Part shown: piece by piece, positions 50,850 through 59,249 of the stretch
Layout: every line of letters starts with the position of its first letter
Numbering within the stretch: position 1 is the first letter of the stretch
Origin: Tumebacillus permanentifrigoris
GTDB lineage: Bacteria; Bacillota; Bacilli; Tumebacillales; Tumebacillaceae
DNA length: 64,000 bases
Reading direction: 5' to 3'
Assembly (NCBI RefSeq): GCF_003148565.1
Contig: NZ_QGGL01000002.1
Coordinates: 277,409 to 341,408 of the forward strand
Translations under genes and position numbers: made by a program
The notes under the pieces: generated by a model
What the model was told of the DNA's origin: nothing
The model's database searches: none
The model's input: the letters and a program-made list of their open reading frames with translations, nothing else

Positions 50850-53016
50850 AGCTCAATCTCGCCTCCTGCTGTCGGATTTGTTTCAACTTCGAGATCAAAT
50901 CGTCGTTGTTATTTTTCAAGCCACGCTCCACTTGCCCTTGCACATCCGGCCCGCCGCCCTGCACCACGATTGTCGGATTGTTGTGAACGGTAATACTTCC
51001 CCCTCCACCTTGTCCACCACCCATGTCGACACCAAGCATGCTTCCGGCTGTTTGCCACAAGGATTGTGACCTTTTGGAATTGTTGATCGGCACAATAACC
51101 TCTGTGTCGCCACCTTCACCAACCCATGCCACTTCAGGACTACTGACAATACCACCATCGGCGTATCCGCCGATTTTTGGGATTTGTGGGATGTTAACAC
51201 CGAAACTTTCACCACCGATCCCCGGAACCCAATCTGGGACATTTATTTTGACACTATTAAGACCGCCTATAGCGAGATTGAGCATGTCGATAGCGAAGTT
51301 GATCGGAGCGGCTAGAATCGAACCTAGCGCGCTGAAAATACCTGTGAAAATATCGCTCACACCTCCCCACGCTTTCCCCCAATCACCCGAGAAAACTCCC
51401 ACTACGAAATCTATCACACCTCCGAAAGTGGTCAATAGACCACCTATCACTCCGCCGATCGCATCGACCACATTTGTAACAATCGAAGCGATGGCCGGAA
51501 ATACGAAGTTGAATACACCAAATACACCTTCGAGGATCGGTTGAAATTTCGAAAAAACTCCCGTCAACAAGGGCGCTATTTTTTCAAACGCTCCTGTGAT
51601 GTGCGGCACTACATCGTTAATAATGAATCCGGCTATTCTGCCAAATGTAGGAATTACTGTAGACATGATGAAACTCACATTCTTTTCGATGACCGGTTTG
51701 AATTTCTCGAAGCCCGCGACAACTGACGAGACCACGCTCTTTCCAGTTTCACCGAAGGTCAAAAAACTTTCTTTGAAGGTGTTCAGGAAAGACGCAGATG
51801 AATCATTCGCAAACATCCCCGTGATCCAGCCGCCAATGTCTTTGAGAACACCGCCAACCGGCGCAAGGAAACTCAAAAAACTTCCACCGAACTTTTGGAT
51901 TCCTGGCATAGCTGATTCGATCTTGGTAGCTAACCAATCGAATGCAGGTAGAGTTTTTTGTACTAGCGGAATGACCAGTCCCGTCTCTAGTTGTCTGCCG
52001 ATGCCTTTGAACGCCTCGCCAACAGTATTGAACCTAACTTCACGAATTTTTTCCATCGTTCCTTGAGTCATGTCGAATTGTGAACGCGCTGTGCCCATTG
52101 CGGCAATTACACCAGCCTCAAGGTCCTCAAATTGCGTACCGAACAACTGTACTCCAATCTGATTTTTTTTGACCGGATCTTCGATAGCTGAGATCGCTTG
52201 TACGACTTGATCGAATGATGCTTTTGCATCCGGGCCACTTTTAGCGAATGTTTGAGCCATCTTGTCGGCGTCCATTCCGAGTGCTTGAAAGGCTTCCGCG
52301 CTCCCTGCAGATCCATCCTTGGCACGGATATTGAATTCCTTAACGGCATCGCCAACTTTGTCAAGATTAAAAGCGCCCGATTCCATTCCTGCCGAGAATG
52401 TGTCAAACATCTCGTTAGCACTGAATCCGAGCGCTTTAAAGTGTGGGCTGTATTCATTTGCGGAGTCTAGAAGTTCGCCTGACTTGTCCAACCCCTGTTG
52501 TGCTCCCTGCGCAACGAGACCGAACGCGTTATCGCTGGTGATCCCGAAGTTCTTCATCATTGTGTCGGCCGTTTTTACCGACTCACCGACATCGAACTCA
52601 AAGGTATCTTTCAGCGCGAGAGCATTGTTGGTGGCATTCTCAAGTTCGGAACCAGTCAGTTTTGTAACGTTTTTCGTGGTGATGAGTGCCTTCGAGACAC
52701 TTTCCCAGTCGTCATTCAGATTTTTGTTATAGAGATTTTTAGAAAGCTCCTGCATATCACGCATCTCATCACTCGACGCTCCAGTTGCAGCCGCCACGTG
52801 GTTCATCGCCTTCTGAAAATCATTCGCCGAGCTGAATGCTTCGTTAATTGCGAAACCCGCGCCCGCAGCTGCGGCCAGCCCCTTGAACATCGATCCGAGT
52901 TTCACGACATTATCTCCGAGTTGACCGGTTATTTTGGTCGCATCAGAGAAGGAGCGGGTGAATTGCGATGTCAGATGAGAACCGATCTTGAACAGAATCT
53001 CAAACTCTCTCGACAC
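50842..53016 (-). CDS. Tail tape measure protein (P2 gpT type)
   Basis: A 724-residue protein that sets tail length. N-terminal region SQFTRSFSDATKITGQLGDNVVK and MFKGLAAAAGAGFAINEAFSSAND, followed by the phage tail tape measure domain, a hydrophobic zone (about 500-600, ATIVTNVVDAIGGVIGGLL) and a Gly-rich end (GGGQGGGGSI). GTG start. Translational overlap with E' and X. Length corresponds to a tail of about 110 nm by the rough rule of 1.5 angstrom per residue; this is an estimate. Confidence 0.92.
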   Translation of the reverse strand: MSREFEILFKIGSHLTSQFTRSFSDATKITGQLGDNVVKLGSMFKGLAAAAGAGFAINEAFSSANDFQKAMNHVAAATGASSDEMRDMQELSKNLYNKNLNDDWESVSKALITTKNVTKLTGSELENATNNALALKDTFEFDVGESVKTADTMMKNFGITSDNAFGLVAQGAQQGLDKSGELLDSANEYSPHFKALGFSANEMFDTFSAGMESGAFNLDKVGDAVKEFNIRAKDGSAGSAEAFQALGMDADKMAQTFAKSGPDAKASFDQVVQAISAIEDPVKKNQIGVQLFGTQFEDLEAGVIAAMGTARSQFDMTQGTMEKIREVRFNTVGEAFKGIGRQLETGLVIPLVQKTLPAFDWLATKIESAMPGIQKFGGSFLSFLAPVGGVLKDIGGWITGMFANDSSASFLNTFKESFLTFGETGKSVVSSVVAGFEKFKPVIEKNVSFIMSTVIPTFGRIAGFIINDVVPHITGAFEKIAPLLTGVFSKFQPILEGVFGVFNFVFPAIASIVTNVVDAIGGVIGGLLTTFGGVIDFVVGVFSGDWGKAWGGVSDIFTGIFSALGSILAAPINFAIDMLNLAIGGLNSVKINVPDWVPGIGGESFGVNIPQIPKIGGYADGGIVSSPEVAWVGEGGDTEVIVPINNSKRSQSLWQTAGSMLGVDMGGGQGGGGSITVHNNPTIVVQGGGPDVQGQVERGLKNNNDDLISKLKQIRQQEARLSYG

Positions 53017-53020
53017 AGCC

Positions 53021-53185
53021 TCATCCCCTTTTCATTTTTCCTATGTCTTGAAACCAAGAACGGAGCTCCGGCAATGTAAGTCCGAGCCAGTATGGGACAG
53101 GAGTGTACGTTCGGACAGATAAAGAGACAGCCACTTGTCGAAGTAGCTGTCCCGGATTCCGTCCAAGTTCTATTGCAGCAAAAAA
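53021..53185 (-). CDS. E' frameshift extension of tail assembly protein
   Basis: A -1 frame open from the slippery heptamer T-TTT-TTG (complement of 53179-53185) to TGA at 53021-53023. It adds 53 residues after residue 96 of E, for a 149-residue fusion; no start codon or ribosome site exists for it alone. The residues look real: IELGRNPGQLLRQVAVSL and LTLPELRSWFQDIG, similar in character to E' parts of P2-like phages (acidic Leu/Trp C-terminal helix). The stop is just before the tape measure start. Confidence 0.85.
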   Translation of the reverse strand, partial: FFAAIELGRNPGQLLRQVAVSLSVRTYTPVPYWLGLTLPELRSWFQDIGKMKRG

Positions 53186-53469
53186 CCTTGTGTTCGCACC
53201 GTGATTTTCGAAAAATCTTTAGCTGGAAGTGCGTTGAAAAGTTCAACAGGCACACCGGCCGCTCGCGCAGCGACAATTACTAAGTACGTTTTGGACATCT
53301 CGCGTGGTGCGTGTGAAGCGCCTCCTGTTGCGAGATATTGAGATTCAGCTTTGAGGATATCGTCGCCCGTCAGTTTGTCAAAGTCCAAAACGATTTCAGA
53401 GTAATCAACCCCTTCGAACTTGATGCTCTTGGAGAATTGATAGGTTTTTTCCGTGTTTTTTTCAGACAT
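53170..53469 (-). CDS. Tail assembly protein E (P2 gpE family)
   Basis: A 99-residue acidic protein: SKSIKFEGVDYSEIVLDFDKLTGDDILKAESQYLATGG resembles gpE-type tail assembly chaperones. It ends RTQGFLLQ, with the T-TTT-TTG slippery site in the codons GGT TTT TTG, so a fraction of ribosomes would shift -1 into E'. Position between tube and tape measure genes fits. ATG after AAAGGGGACATGCAAA. Confidence 0.92.
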   Translation of the reverse strand: MSEKNTEKTYQFSKSIKFEGVDYSEIVLDFDKLTGDDILKAESQYLATGGASHAPREMSKTYLVIVAARAAGVPVELFNALPAKDFSKITVRTQGFLLQ

Positions 53470-53490
53470 TTTGCATGTCCCCTTTCGTTT

Positions 53491-54009
53491 TTACATTCCG
53501 AGTTGTTCACGAACATCTTTCAGGACATCCACTCCATCGATCACGCAGATGAAGTTGAATTTGTCGAGCTCCAGCACGATCTTGTTGTCGATCAAAACTT
53601 TGATGTACGTGACTTCGAGTTCATTGGACGTATCCATCGTTCCGCCAACTTCCAGCTTACCGAGGGAAGTCTTCTTCGGAGTACCACGGACGCTCACCTT
53701 AACGCCGACAGGCTTGTATTCGCCTGCGCCAGTGTCGTAGGTTTGAATGGAACCACGGAAATCCAACGCATGCGATTTTTGTTGCGCGAGCCGGAAGTTC
53801 GGTGCATCCAAAGTGCGCCAGTTGAGTGAGACGGTCATCGAACCGAAATGACCAAGGGTCGGGCTCTCAACCTCACCTGCAATCCCCGCCCCTTTCACGG
53901 TTTCTGAAAGGGATTCGAGATCCGGCAGCGTGACATCGGACGTACCGAGGAATTCGGTGCCGTTTCGGTACACCGAATAGTTGATCAGTTTTTCAGAGAT
54001 TTGTTTCAC
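53491..54009 (-). CDS. Major tail tube protein (P2 FII family)
   Basis: A 172-residue protein. VTLPDLESLSETVKGAGIAGEVESP and SMTVSLNWRTLDAP are family sequence. GTG start overlapping the sheath gene end by 4 bases. It forms the inner tube of the contractile tail. Confidence 0.92.
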   Translation of the reverse strand: MKQISEKLINYSVYRNGTEFLGTSDVTLPDLESLSETVKGAGIAGEVESPTLGHFGSMTVSLNWRTLDAPNFRLAQQKSHALDFRGSIQTYDTGAGEYKPVGVKVSVRGTPKKTSLGKLEVGGTMDTSNELEVTYIKVLIDNKIVLELDKFNFICVIDGVDVLKDVREQLGM

Positions 54010-55424
54010 GCTGTCGCACCTCCGGTGATGGCACCCAAGTATTGAGCGTCGTATTCGATCACAAATTCAATTTGCTCTGCCGGGGAGGGCGGGGTCGCGT
54101 AAATATGGAACTTTAGCTTGCCGTCAAGAATGTCTGCAGACGGATTTTCAGAGGCATTGAACTCCACGCGACCACCGGTCAAAACCCCAACTGCCGTCAG
54201 TCCGTTCAGCCACAAATTCACTTCGTCAGTGATCGCTTCGACGAGCCGTTTTGTGATTGGCCCGTCAAGACGCTCCCAATACTTGAGCGTAATCGTGTTG
54301 TTCAACCAGTCGAACATACGGCGAACTGGAATGAATGCATCCTTCGGCTCGATGGCGGAATCCGGATATGCAGCCGTTCTGTTGCCCCACAACTTCCATC
54401 CGCCGATGAAATTCAACGCCGTTACAACGCCTCCGCTGTTCAGCGTTGCCGCTTGGTCCGGGCCGAGGAACACCTTCGTCACGCCGTCCGCGAGAATCGC
54501 GCCATCAACTTGTAACGTCTTGTTAGATGGAGAAACGAACGGAACAGCTTGGTTGTCTGCATCGGTTTCAGCAATCAAGCTGGCGGCATGTGTGGAGAAG
54601 TGGTACACCCTCCCGGCGCGCGTCACAAGCGGCCAGCAGACCATTTGTCGATTCGACGATTGGAAGTTTGCGTCTTTCCACGCTTTTACCCCAGACCACA
54701 CCATCACAGTCTCCGTCGGAACGTCCGTGATGGTCAGGCACCGAAAATGACCATTGATATTCGTCGACTTTTCGACCATTTTAATCCCGACTTCCTTAAT
54801 GTGAGACCAACCAGGAGCGATTACGATGCCAGGCAACATCCTGAAGCGAGGGTACACCTCATCAACGAGATCCAAACCAGCGATCACATTCGTTGATACC
54901 ACCTTTGTCGGATCAATCCGATCATATGTGATGAAAAATTCTGTTTCAGTGAGATCAGCCGTGATTTGGATGATGAGTTTTCCAACCTCATCAAAGGACA
55001 GGGTGTACTCATTGGCAGCTAGGGTGTGATCGGCGCTGTCGATGGCTACAGATTGTGGGAGAATTCCGGTGTCCTCTAACTTGACCTTTTTAGAAACCAC
55101 CGAGATCAGTTCGTTGGCTGTATGCAATTTATGCTCTGACGGGTTAAGGACGTTGACTAGCACAACTGATCCGCCTGCGTAGAGTTTGAAGTGCGAATAG
55201 ATGAACTCGCACAATGTAAATTCCTCCCAATTATCACTGTAACCAAACGCCTCGACAGCTTCATCAAAACTACTGCAAAGCACCGGAACGTTGAAGGGCA
55301 AAGTAGTTCGTTTGGACAAGTTGATCGGTGCCGTCCCGAAAACTACAGGGACCCCAGATGCAGCAATAGCAGCTGGGATAGTGCTGGTAGACACTTCTGT
55401 TCCGTATACACCGTGTTTAATCAT
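54006..55424 (-). CDS. Tail sheath protein (P2 FI family)
   Basis: A 472-residue contractile sheath subunit: KHGVYGTEVSTSTIPAAIAASGVPVVFGTAPI, then a C-terminal conserved part with NRTAAYPDSAIEPKDAFIPVRRMFDWLNNT. Present as the largest late tail gene. ATG after GAGGAGGTGCAATGGA. Confidence 0.94.
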   Translation of the reverse strand: MIKHGVYGTEVSTSTIPAAIAASGVPVVFGTAPINLSKRTTLPFNVPVLCSSFDEAVEAFGYSDNWEEFTLCEFIYSHFKLYAGGSVVLVNVLNPSEHKLHTANELISVVSKKVKLEDTGILPQSVAIDSADHTLAANEYTLSFDEVGKLIIQITADLTETEFFITYDRIDPTKVVSTNVIAGLDLVDEVYPRFRMLPGIVIAPGWSHIKEVGIKMVEKSTNINGHFRCLTITDVPTETVMVWSGVKAWKDANFQSSNRQMVCWPLVTRAGRVYHFSTHAASLIAETDADNQAVPFVSPSNKTLQVDGAILADGVTKVFLGPDQAATLNSGGVVTALNFIGGWKLWGNRTAAYPDSAIEPKDAFIPVRRMFDWLNNTITLKYWERLDGPITKRLVEAITDEVNLWLNGLTAVGVLTGGRVEFNASENPSADILDGKLKFHIYATPPSPAEQIEFVIEYDAQYLGAITGGATA

Positions 55425-55869
55425 TCCATTGCACCTCCTCTGTCACTTGTGGAACGCTCCAAATAGAAACAGCCTCTCCAAGCCACTCTGGAGCAGGCTG
55501 TTCTTCGGGAACTTTCCACTTGAATGGATTCTCGATACGGTACCTTTTTTCGAGAATCCCCTTTTTAAACAAGGCTTGCTCGACGCGTTCCATGAGGTTC
55601 ATCAAATCGATGATACCGTCAAAGTCTTCGGAGTACGTGCCGAATATTAGTTTCACTTGTGCCTTCGATCCGGAATCATTGCTCTCGCCTTCAAGCAATC
55701 GCACAATGATGAAAGGGAAGTCAGGGGTATCCTTTTCGCCTTTTGGTGGCAAGCCGTGGAGCACCACCGCTGGTGCTTTTTCCGTCTGCTCGTTGGTTTC
55801 GAACGAAAACTCCCGCACATTCTCTTGCAAAAAGGATTGAATTGCTTTCATCAACCCCACTTTTGTCAC
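55417..55869 (-). CDS. Hypothetical phage protein, probable tail terminator
   Basis: A 150-residue protein (GTG start) between gpZ-like and sheath genes, a place usually taken by tail-completion or terminator proteins. Residues FPFIIVRLLEGESNDSG and IDLMNLMERVEQALFKKG fit that fold family loosely, but the sequence alone does not settle it. Confidence 0.65.
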   Translation of the reverse strand: MTKVGLMKAIQSFLQENVREFSFETNEQTEKAPAVVLHGLPPKGEKDTPDFPFIIVRLLEGESNDSGSKAQVKLIFGTYSEDFDGIIDLMNLMERVEQALFKKGILEKRYRIENPFKWKVPEEQPAPEWLGEAVSIWSVPQVTEEVQWND

Positions 55870-56429
55870 TCTTGCCCACCTCCTAAAGCGCGCTTCAATT
55901 CGTGATCGAAACGCTCCAGCAACCTACGCTCCGCTTCTTTCTCGATGTGTTCCTTGACTCCGATCTCGCCAAGCATTTGCGGTACGGCAGGGCCGTACAA
56001 CTCCTTGATCGGAAGTCGCTTTCGTCCGATCCGCGTCAAGACGCCGACATGACCGCCGATTCGGGTTACAAAGGCACCTCGAATCGGTTTCACACCTCCA
56101 CCTTTTTTAACGGAAGCCTTGAGTACGCGTGGCTGCTTTTTAGGTGGGTTCTTCGGCTTGACATTGAAGCGAATGAGCGGAATGTTGCCACCTTTAGAAC
56201 TCAATTCCAAACTCGTATCCTTGGCACTAGCTCTTGTGAAACGGATGGTTTGCCGCACGTCGGCAGCGCGGATTTCGTAGGTGCTCCGCGCTGCTTTGAC
56301 GGCCTCTGTTCTAACCCCCGCCGCAGTTCGGTTTAGAGCTGCAGAAAAAGCGCGTCTCACCTTCTGAGGCGCGCTTTCGAGATACTTCATGCTTTGTTGG
56401 ATGTTATCGGAGATCTCCACATCGATCAT
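55866..56429 (-). CDS. Minor tail Z-like protein
   Basis: A 187-residue, basic protein: MIDVEISDNIQQSMKYLESAPQKVRRAFSAALNRTAAGVRTEAVK, then KKQPRVLKASVKKGGG and GVKEHIEKEAERRLLERF; matches prophage minor tail Z (Gifsy/lambda Z-type). Coupled downstream to the previous gene by overlap. Confidence 0.85.
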   Translation of the reverse strand: MIDVEISDNIQQSMKYLESAPQKVRRAFSAALNRTAAGVRTEAVKAARSTYEIRAADVRQTIRFTRASAKDTSLELSSKGGNIPLIRFNVKPKNPPKKQPRVLKASVKKGGGVKPIRGAFVTRIGGHVGVLTRIGRKRLPIKELYGPAVPQMLGEIGVKEHIEKEAERRLLERFDHELKRALGGGQE

Positions 56430-56728
56430 GATTCGTTTGCCTCCAGCCCGATATCTAAAAGCCCAGAAGTTTCGGAGACGGAGATCACAGTATAATGCTT
56501 GTCTCCGATACGGAGTCGGCCATCGACGATCGGCTTTTTATCGAGCTTTGAAGGCTCTACGTAAAGCGTCAAACGCTTCACGTAGGTTCCTTCAAAATCT
56601 GTACCGGATGCGGAAAAATCTATGATGCAGGGTGTTTCCTTGCCGTTGATGAGATGAATTTCCGCGAACTCGTCCGGGTTGAGGAATACGGCGCGGATGT
56701 CGGCATTCAGTGAGTCCTTGAAGCTCAT
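56426..56728 (-). CDS. Head-tail joining protein (Gifsy-2-like)
   Basis: A 100-residue protein from MSFKDSLNADIRAVF; the ATG overlaps the capsid stop by one base. Residues LRIGDKHYTVISVSETSGLLDIGL resemble small head-tail joining proteins of lambda-like/Gifsy phages. The upstream part of the frame is shadow of capsid. Confidence 0.72.
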   Translation of the reverse strand: MSFKDSLNADIRAVFLNPDEFAEIHLINGKETPCIIDFSASGTDFEGTYVKRLTLYVEPSKLDKKPIVDGRLRIGDKHYTVISVSETSGLLDIGLEANES

Positions 56729-57777
56729 TACTGGACCTTGGCAACAAGCCAGCTCTCTACGTTTTGCGGGACTGGCAGCGGGCGGCTGTTCATTTGCAGC
56801 CAACGTTGCGCTGGGTTTTTTTCTACCCAACTGTCCGGGATGCGTTCACCCTCGTAGGTGCTGAATTGCTCGGACTTGGTATCCATCAGGGTTACAGCTC
56901 CGTAATGGATGGATGCCTGGACACGAGTGGATGCCATGCAAACCGTACCAGCAGGTACCATCGGAACTTCAACCGGGTTCGCTGGGTCTGTTTCGTCATC
57001 CAAGTACCACTCGTTGTAGCTGTAGATGTCGAGACCCAAACTGGTAATCGAGCCGATGTACGTTACGCCATTCGGAAGTTGACGCGGTTCGATTTGACCC
57101 AGTTTGATACGGAGGTTGTCCATTACCTCTTTTACTTTGGGGTGCTTGACGAACGTGCGTACAACGTCCGTGGACATGACCACCGTATCGGGCGTGATAC
57201 CAGATTTTTGGATGATATCCAAGCGCCAGTCTTCGAGGTCCTCGATCGGGTCACTTTCCGAACTGTCCCACTTTTCGGCTCCTAAAAGTGTGACTTTGTT
57301 CGTGAATCCGTAGTCCAACATTTGGTCAACGCCTTCACCAATCATGTGGACCTTGCCATGAAACATGACTTGCGAACACATCCACTCCTCCCGGCGGGTA
57401 ATCGAATCGTCCAAGTAGATCATATCCTCCGCCAGAAGTTCCAAAGCTCGTTCGTCAGGTGATTTCGTCGCGTACAAATTTTCACCAGCGCCGCGCTGTT
57501 TCAAATCTTCAGACGTGATCGGGCGTAGCGGTTTGATCAGCGGCGGTTTGTAGGTCTGGGTTTGGAAGCCGTCACGTTCCATGACCTTGCCCGCGAGACG
57601 CGGGGAAACGAACGGAGCCATCTTGCGGCGACCCTTGTAGTAATCGATGTCGATCACTTCCGTAACGAACGTCTTGGCGACACCACCGAAGAAAGTGGTC
57701 TTCAAGAACGTGTTGACTGGCATCATTTGTCGAACCGCGCCCATCATAGTACGTGGAGTGTAGATGTTGATAGCCAT
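56728..57777 (-). CDS. Major capsid protein (lambda gpE family)
   Basis: A 349-residue protein: TPRTMMGAVRQMMPVNTFLKTTFFGG and PLRPITSEDLKQRGAGENLY, the phage capsid E family. It builds the icosahedral shell. Strong ribosome site AAGGGGGTTGCACA. Confidence 0.94.
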   Translation of the reverse strand: MAINIYTPRTMMGAVRQMMPVNTFLKTTFFGGVAKTFVTEVIDIDYYKGRRKMAPFVSPRLAGKVMERDGFQTQTYKPPLIKPLRPITSEDLKQRGAGENLYATKSPDERALELLAEDMIYLDDSITRREEWMCSQVMFHGKVHMIGEGVDQMLDYGFTNKVTLLGAEKWDSSESDPIEDLEDWRLDIIQKSGITPDTVVMSTDVVRTFVKHPKVKEVMDNLRIKLGQIEPRQLPNGVTYIGSITSLGLDIYSYNEWYLDDETDPANPVEVPMVPAGTVCMASTRVQASIHYGAVTLMDTKSEQFSTYEGERIPDSWVEKNPAQRWLQMNSRPLPVPQNVESWLVAKVQ

Positions 57778-57789
57778 TGTGCAACCCCC

Positions 57790-58164
57790 TTATGCTTTCA
57801 CGTTTGATTTGAGGAAAATGCCGATATCGCGAAGCGTTTGTTTGTGGTCATCAGCAGTGTCGGTTCCGCCAAAGGTCAAAGCCGCTTCGTTGAACTCACC
57901 GGTTAGATAAACCGTGGTGATTACGTCAGCCATGGTGGCATCAACATCATCGGTCAGGATGCCATTCGGCCGTTCGGAGCCATCAGTTTTGGTCGAGTCC
58001 GCAGCTACAGCCTTGTCCTCTGCAGTGATAAGCCCAACAACGGTCCCACGCGTATACGCAAGTCCAGCCTTCAAAGTTACAACACCGGTTACTGCACGTT
58101 GCACACCACCAGCAAACAGGTTATCAGCACTGCAACTGGTAGAAGATATCAGTTGTTCAGACAT
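57790..58164 (-). CDS. Head decoration protein (lambda gpD family)
   Basis: A 124-residue protein of the HDPD family: VVTLKAGLAYTRGTVVGLITAED, GILTDDVDAT, VYLTGEFNEAALTFGG. It stabilises the capsid. It lies 12 bases before the capsid gene. Confidence 0.9.
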   Translation of the reverse strand: MSEQLISSTSCSADNLFAGGVQRAVTGVVTLKAGLAYTRGTVVGLITAEDKAVAADSTKTDGSERPNGILTDDVDATMADVITTVYLTGEFNEAALTFGGTDTADDHKQTLRDIGIFLKSNVKA

Positions 58165-58166
58165 TC

Positions 58167-59249
58167 CTACTTACCTCCCCGGATTTTGTTCATGTGTTTG
58201 GCCATCGCGTCGACGGCCGCGAATTCCTCTTCGGCTACGCTCGGTTTGGTAGTCGGAGTAGCGGGCGCTACCTCTTCGAGACCAGAATCAGCGACGTCGT
58301 TGCGCAAGTCAGTGAGGTGTTTGGCTCGTGTTCTCTTATCCGTAGCCAGAATTTCCAAAGCCGTTTCAGCTGCCGATGCACCCGTTTCGTAGCGGGCCTT
58401 GTTGATAATCACCTCCGCACCCGGACGTACAAGTCCGTCAAGTGCCTGCATGCGGCTGCGTTCCTGGCCCACCCCATCGGCAACGGCTGTTGCGTACAGT
58501 TCCGGATGCTGATTCTTCAGTTCTTCCAGCGTCATAGGTTTCTTCGCTCCTTCGTTTTTAGGTGCTGCCGGAACTTCCGGAGACGAAGGCTTCTCAGGCA
58601 AGACCGGCGCGTTTCGGTAAGGTGACATGTCGAAGCTAATGCCATTAAAAAATGCCATCCTGCTCGCCGCATTCGCGACCACTGGAATGGCACCCTCAAC
58701 TTCGTCTGCAAACCCTTTTGATACTGCTTCATCAGCCGACAACCAAGTCTCAGAATCCATCAGCGACTTGATTTCCTCAACATCGAGACCTGACTTGGCA
58801 TGATAAACGTCTACGAGTGAATCGCGGATCTTATCAAGCAGATCTGCCGTCTCCCTGAATGTCGCGGCATCGCCACCCCATACTGAGCTCCATGGGTTGT
58901 GGATCATCATCATCGTTCCCTTGGGCATGATGACCTTGTCGCCGCTCATGGCGATTATGGAAGCGATGGAGGCGGCCAACCCATCCACCATGACAGTTAC
59001 GGTCGCGCTGTGACGGCGAAGCATGGAATGGATCGCCATTCCAGCGAAGACGTCACCACCATTGCTGTTGATTCGAACTTGGATCTCAGAGACGTCGCCA
59101 AGAGCGGTGAGATCTTCGGAGAATTGCTTGGGCGTGATCTCATCGCCCCACCAACTCATATCGGAAATGTCACCGTAAATGATGATCTCTCCGCTATTCG
59201 TCGACTGGTTGCGTGTCATCGACCAGAATTTTTTGAGTGCCTTGCTCAC
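58167..59249 (-). CDS. ClpP-like prohead protease
   Basis: About 360 residues. The N-terminal ClpP fold has INSNGGDVFAGMAIHSML and the nucleophile region MVDGLAASIASIIAMSGD (catalytic Ser), then MMMIHNPW with the His. The C-terminal half carries a scaffold-like segment (MTLEELKNQHPELYATAVADGV). It processes the head. The start is uncertain: I took the GTG (MSKALKKFW) behind GGATGGGGG; an ATG 13 codons upstream is an alternative. It overlaps the portal gene by about 56 bases. Confidence 0.9.
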   Translation of the reverse strand: MSKALKKFWSMTRNQSTNSGEIIIYGDISDMSWWGDEITPKQFSEDLTALGDVSEIQVRINSNGGDVFAGMAIHSMLRRHSATVTVMVDGLAASIASIIAMSGDKVIMPKGTMMMIHNPWSSVWGGDAATFRETADLLDKIRDSLVDVYHAKSGLDVEEIKSLMDSETWLSADEAVSKGFADEVEGAIPVVANAASRMAFFNGISFDMSPYRNAPVLPEKPSSPEVPAAPKNEGAKKPMTLEELKNQHPELYATAVADGVGQERSRMQALDGLVRPGAEVIINKARYETGASAAETALEILATDKRTRAKHLTDLRNDVADSGLEEVAPATPTTKPSVAEEEFAAVDAMAKHMNKIRGGK

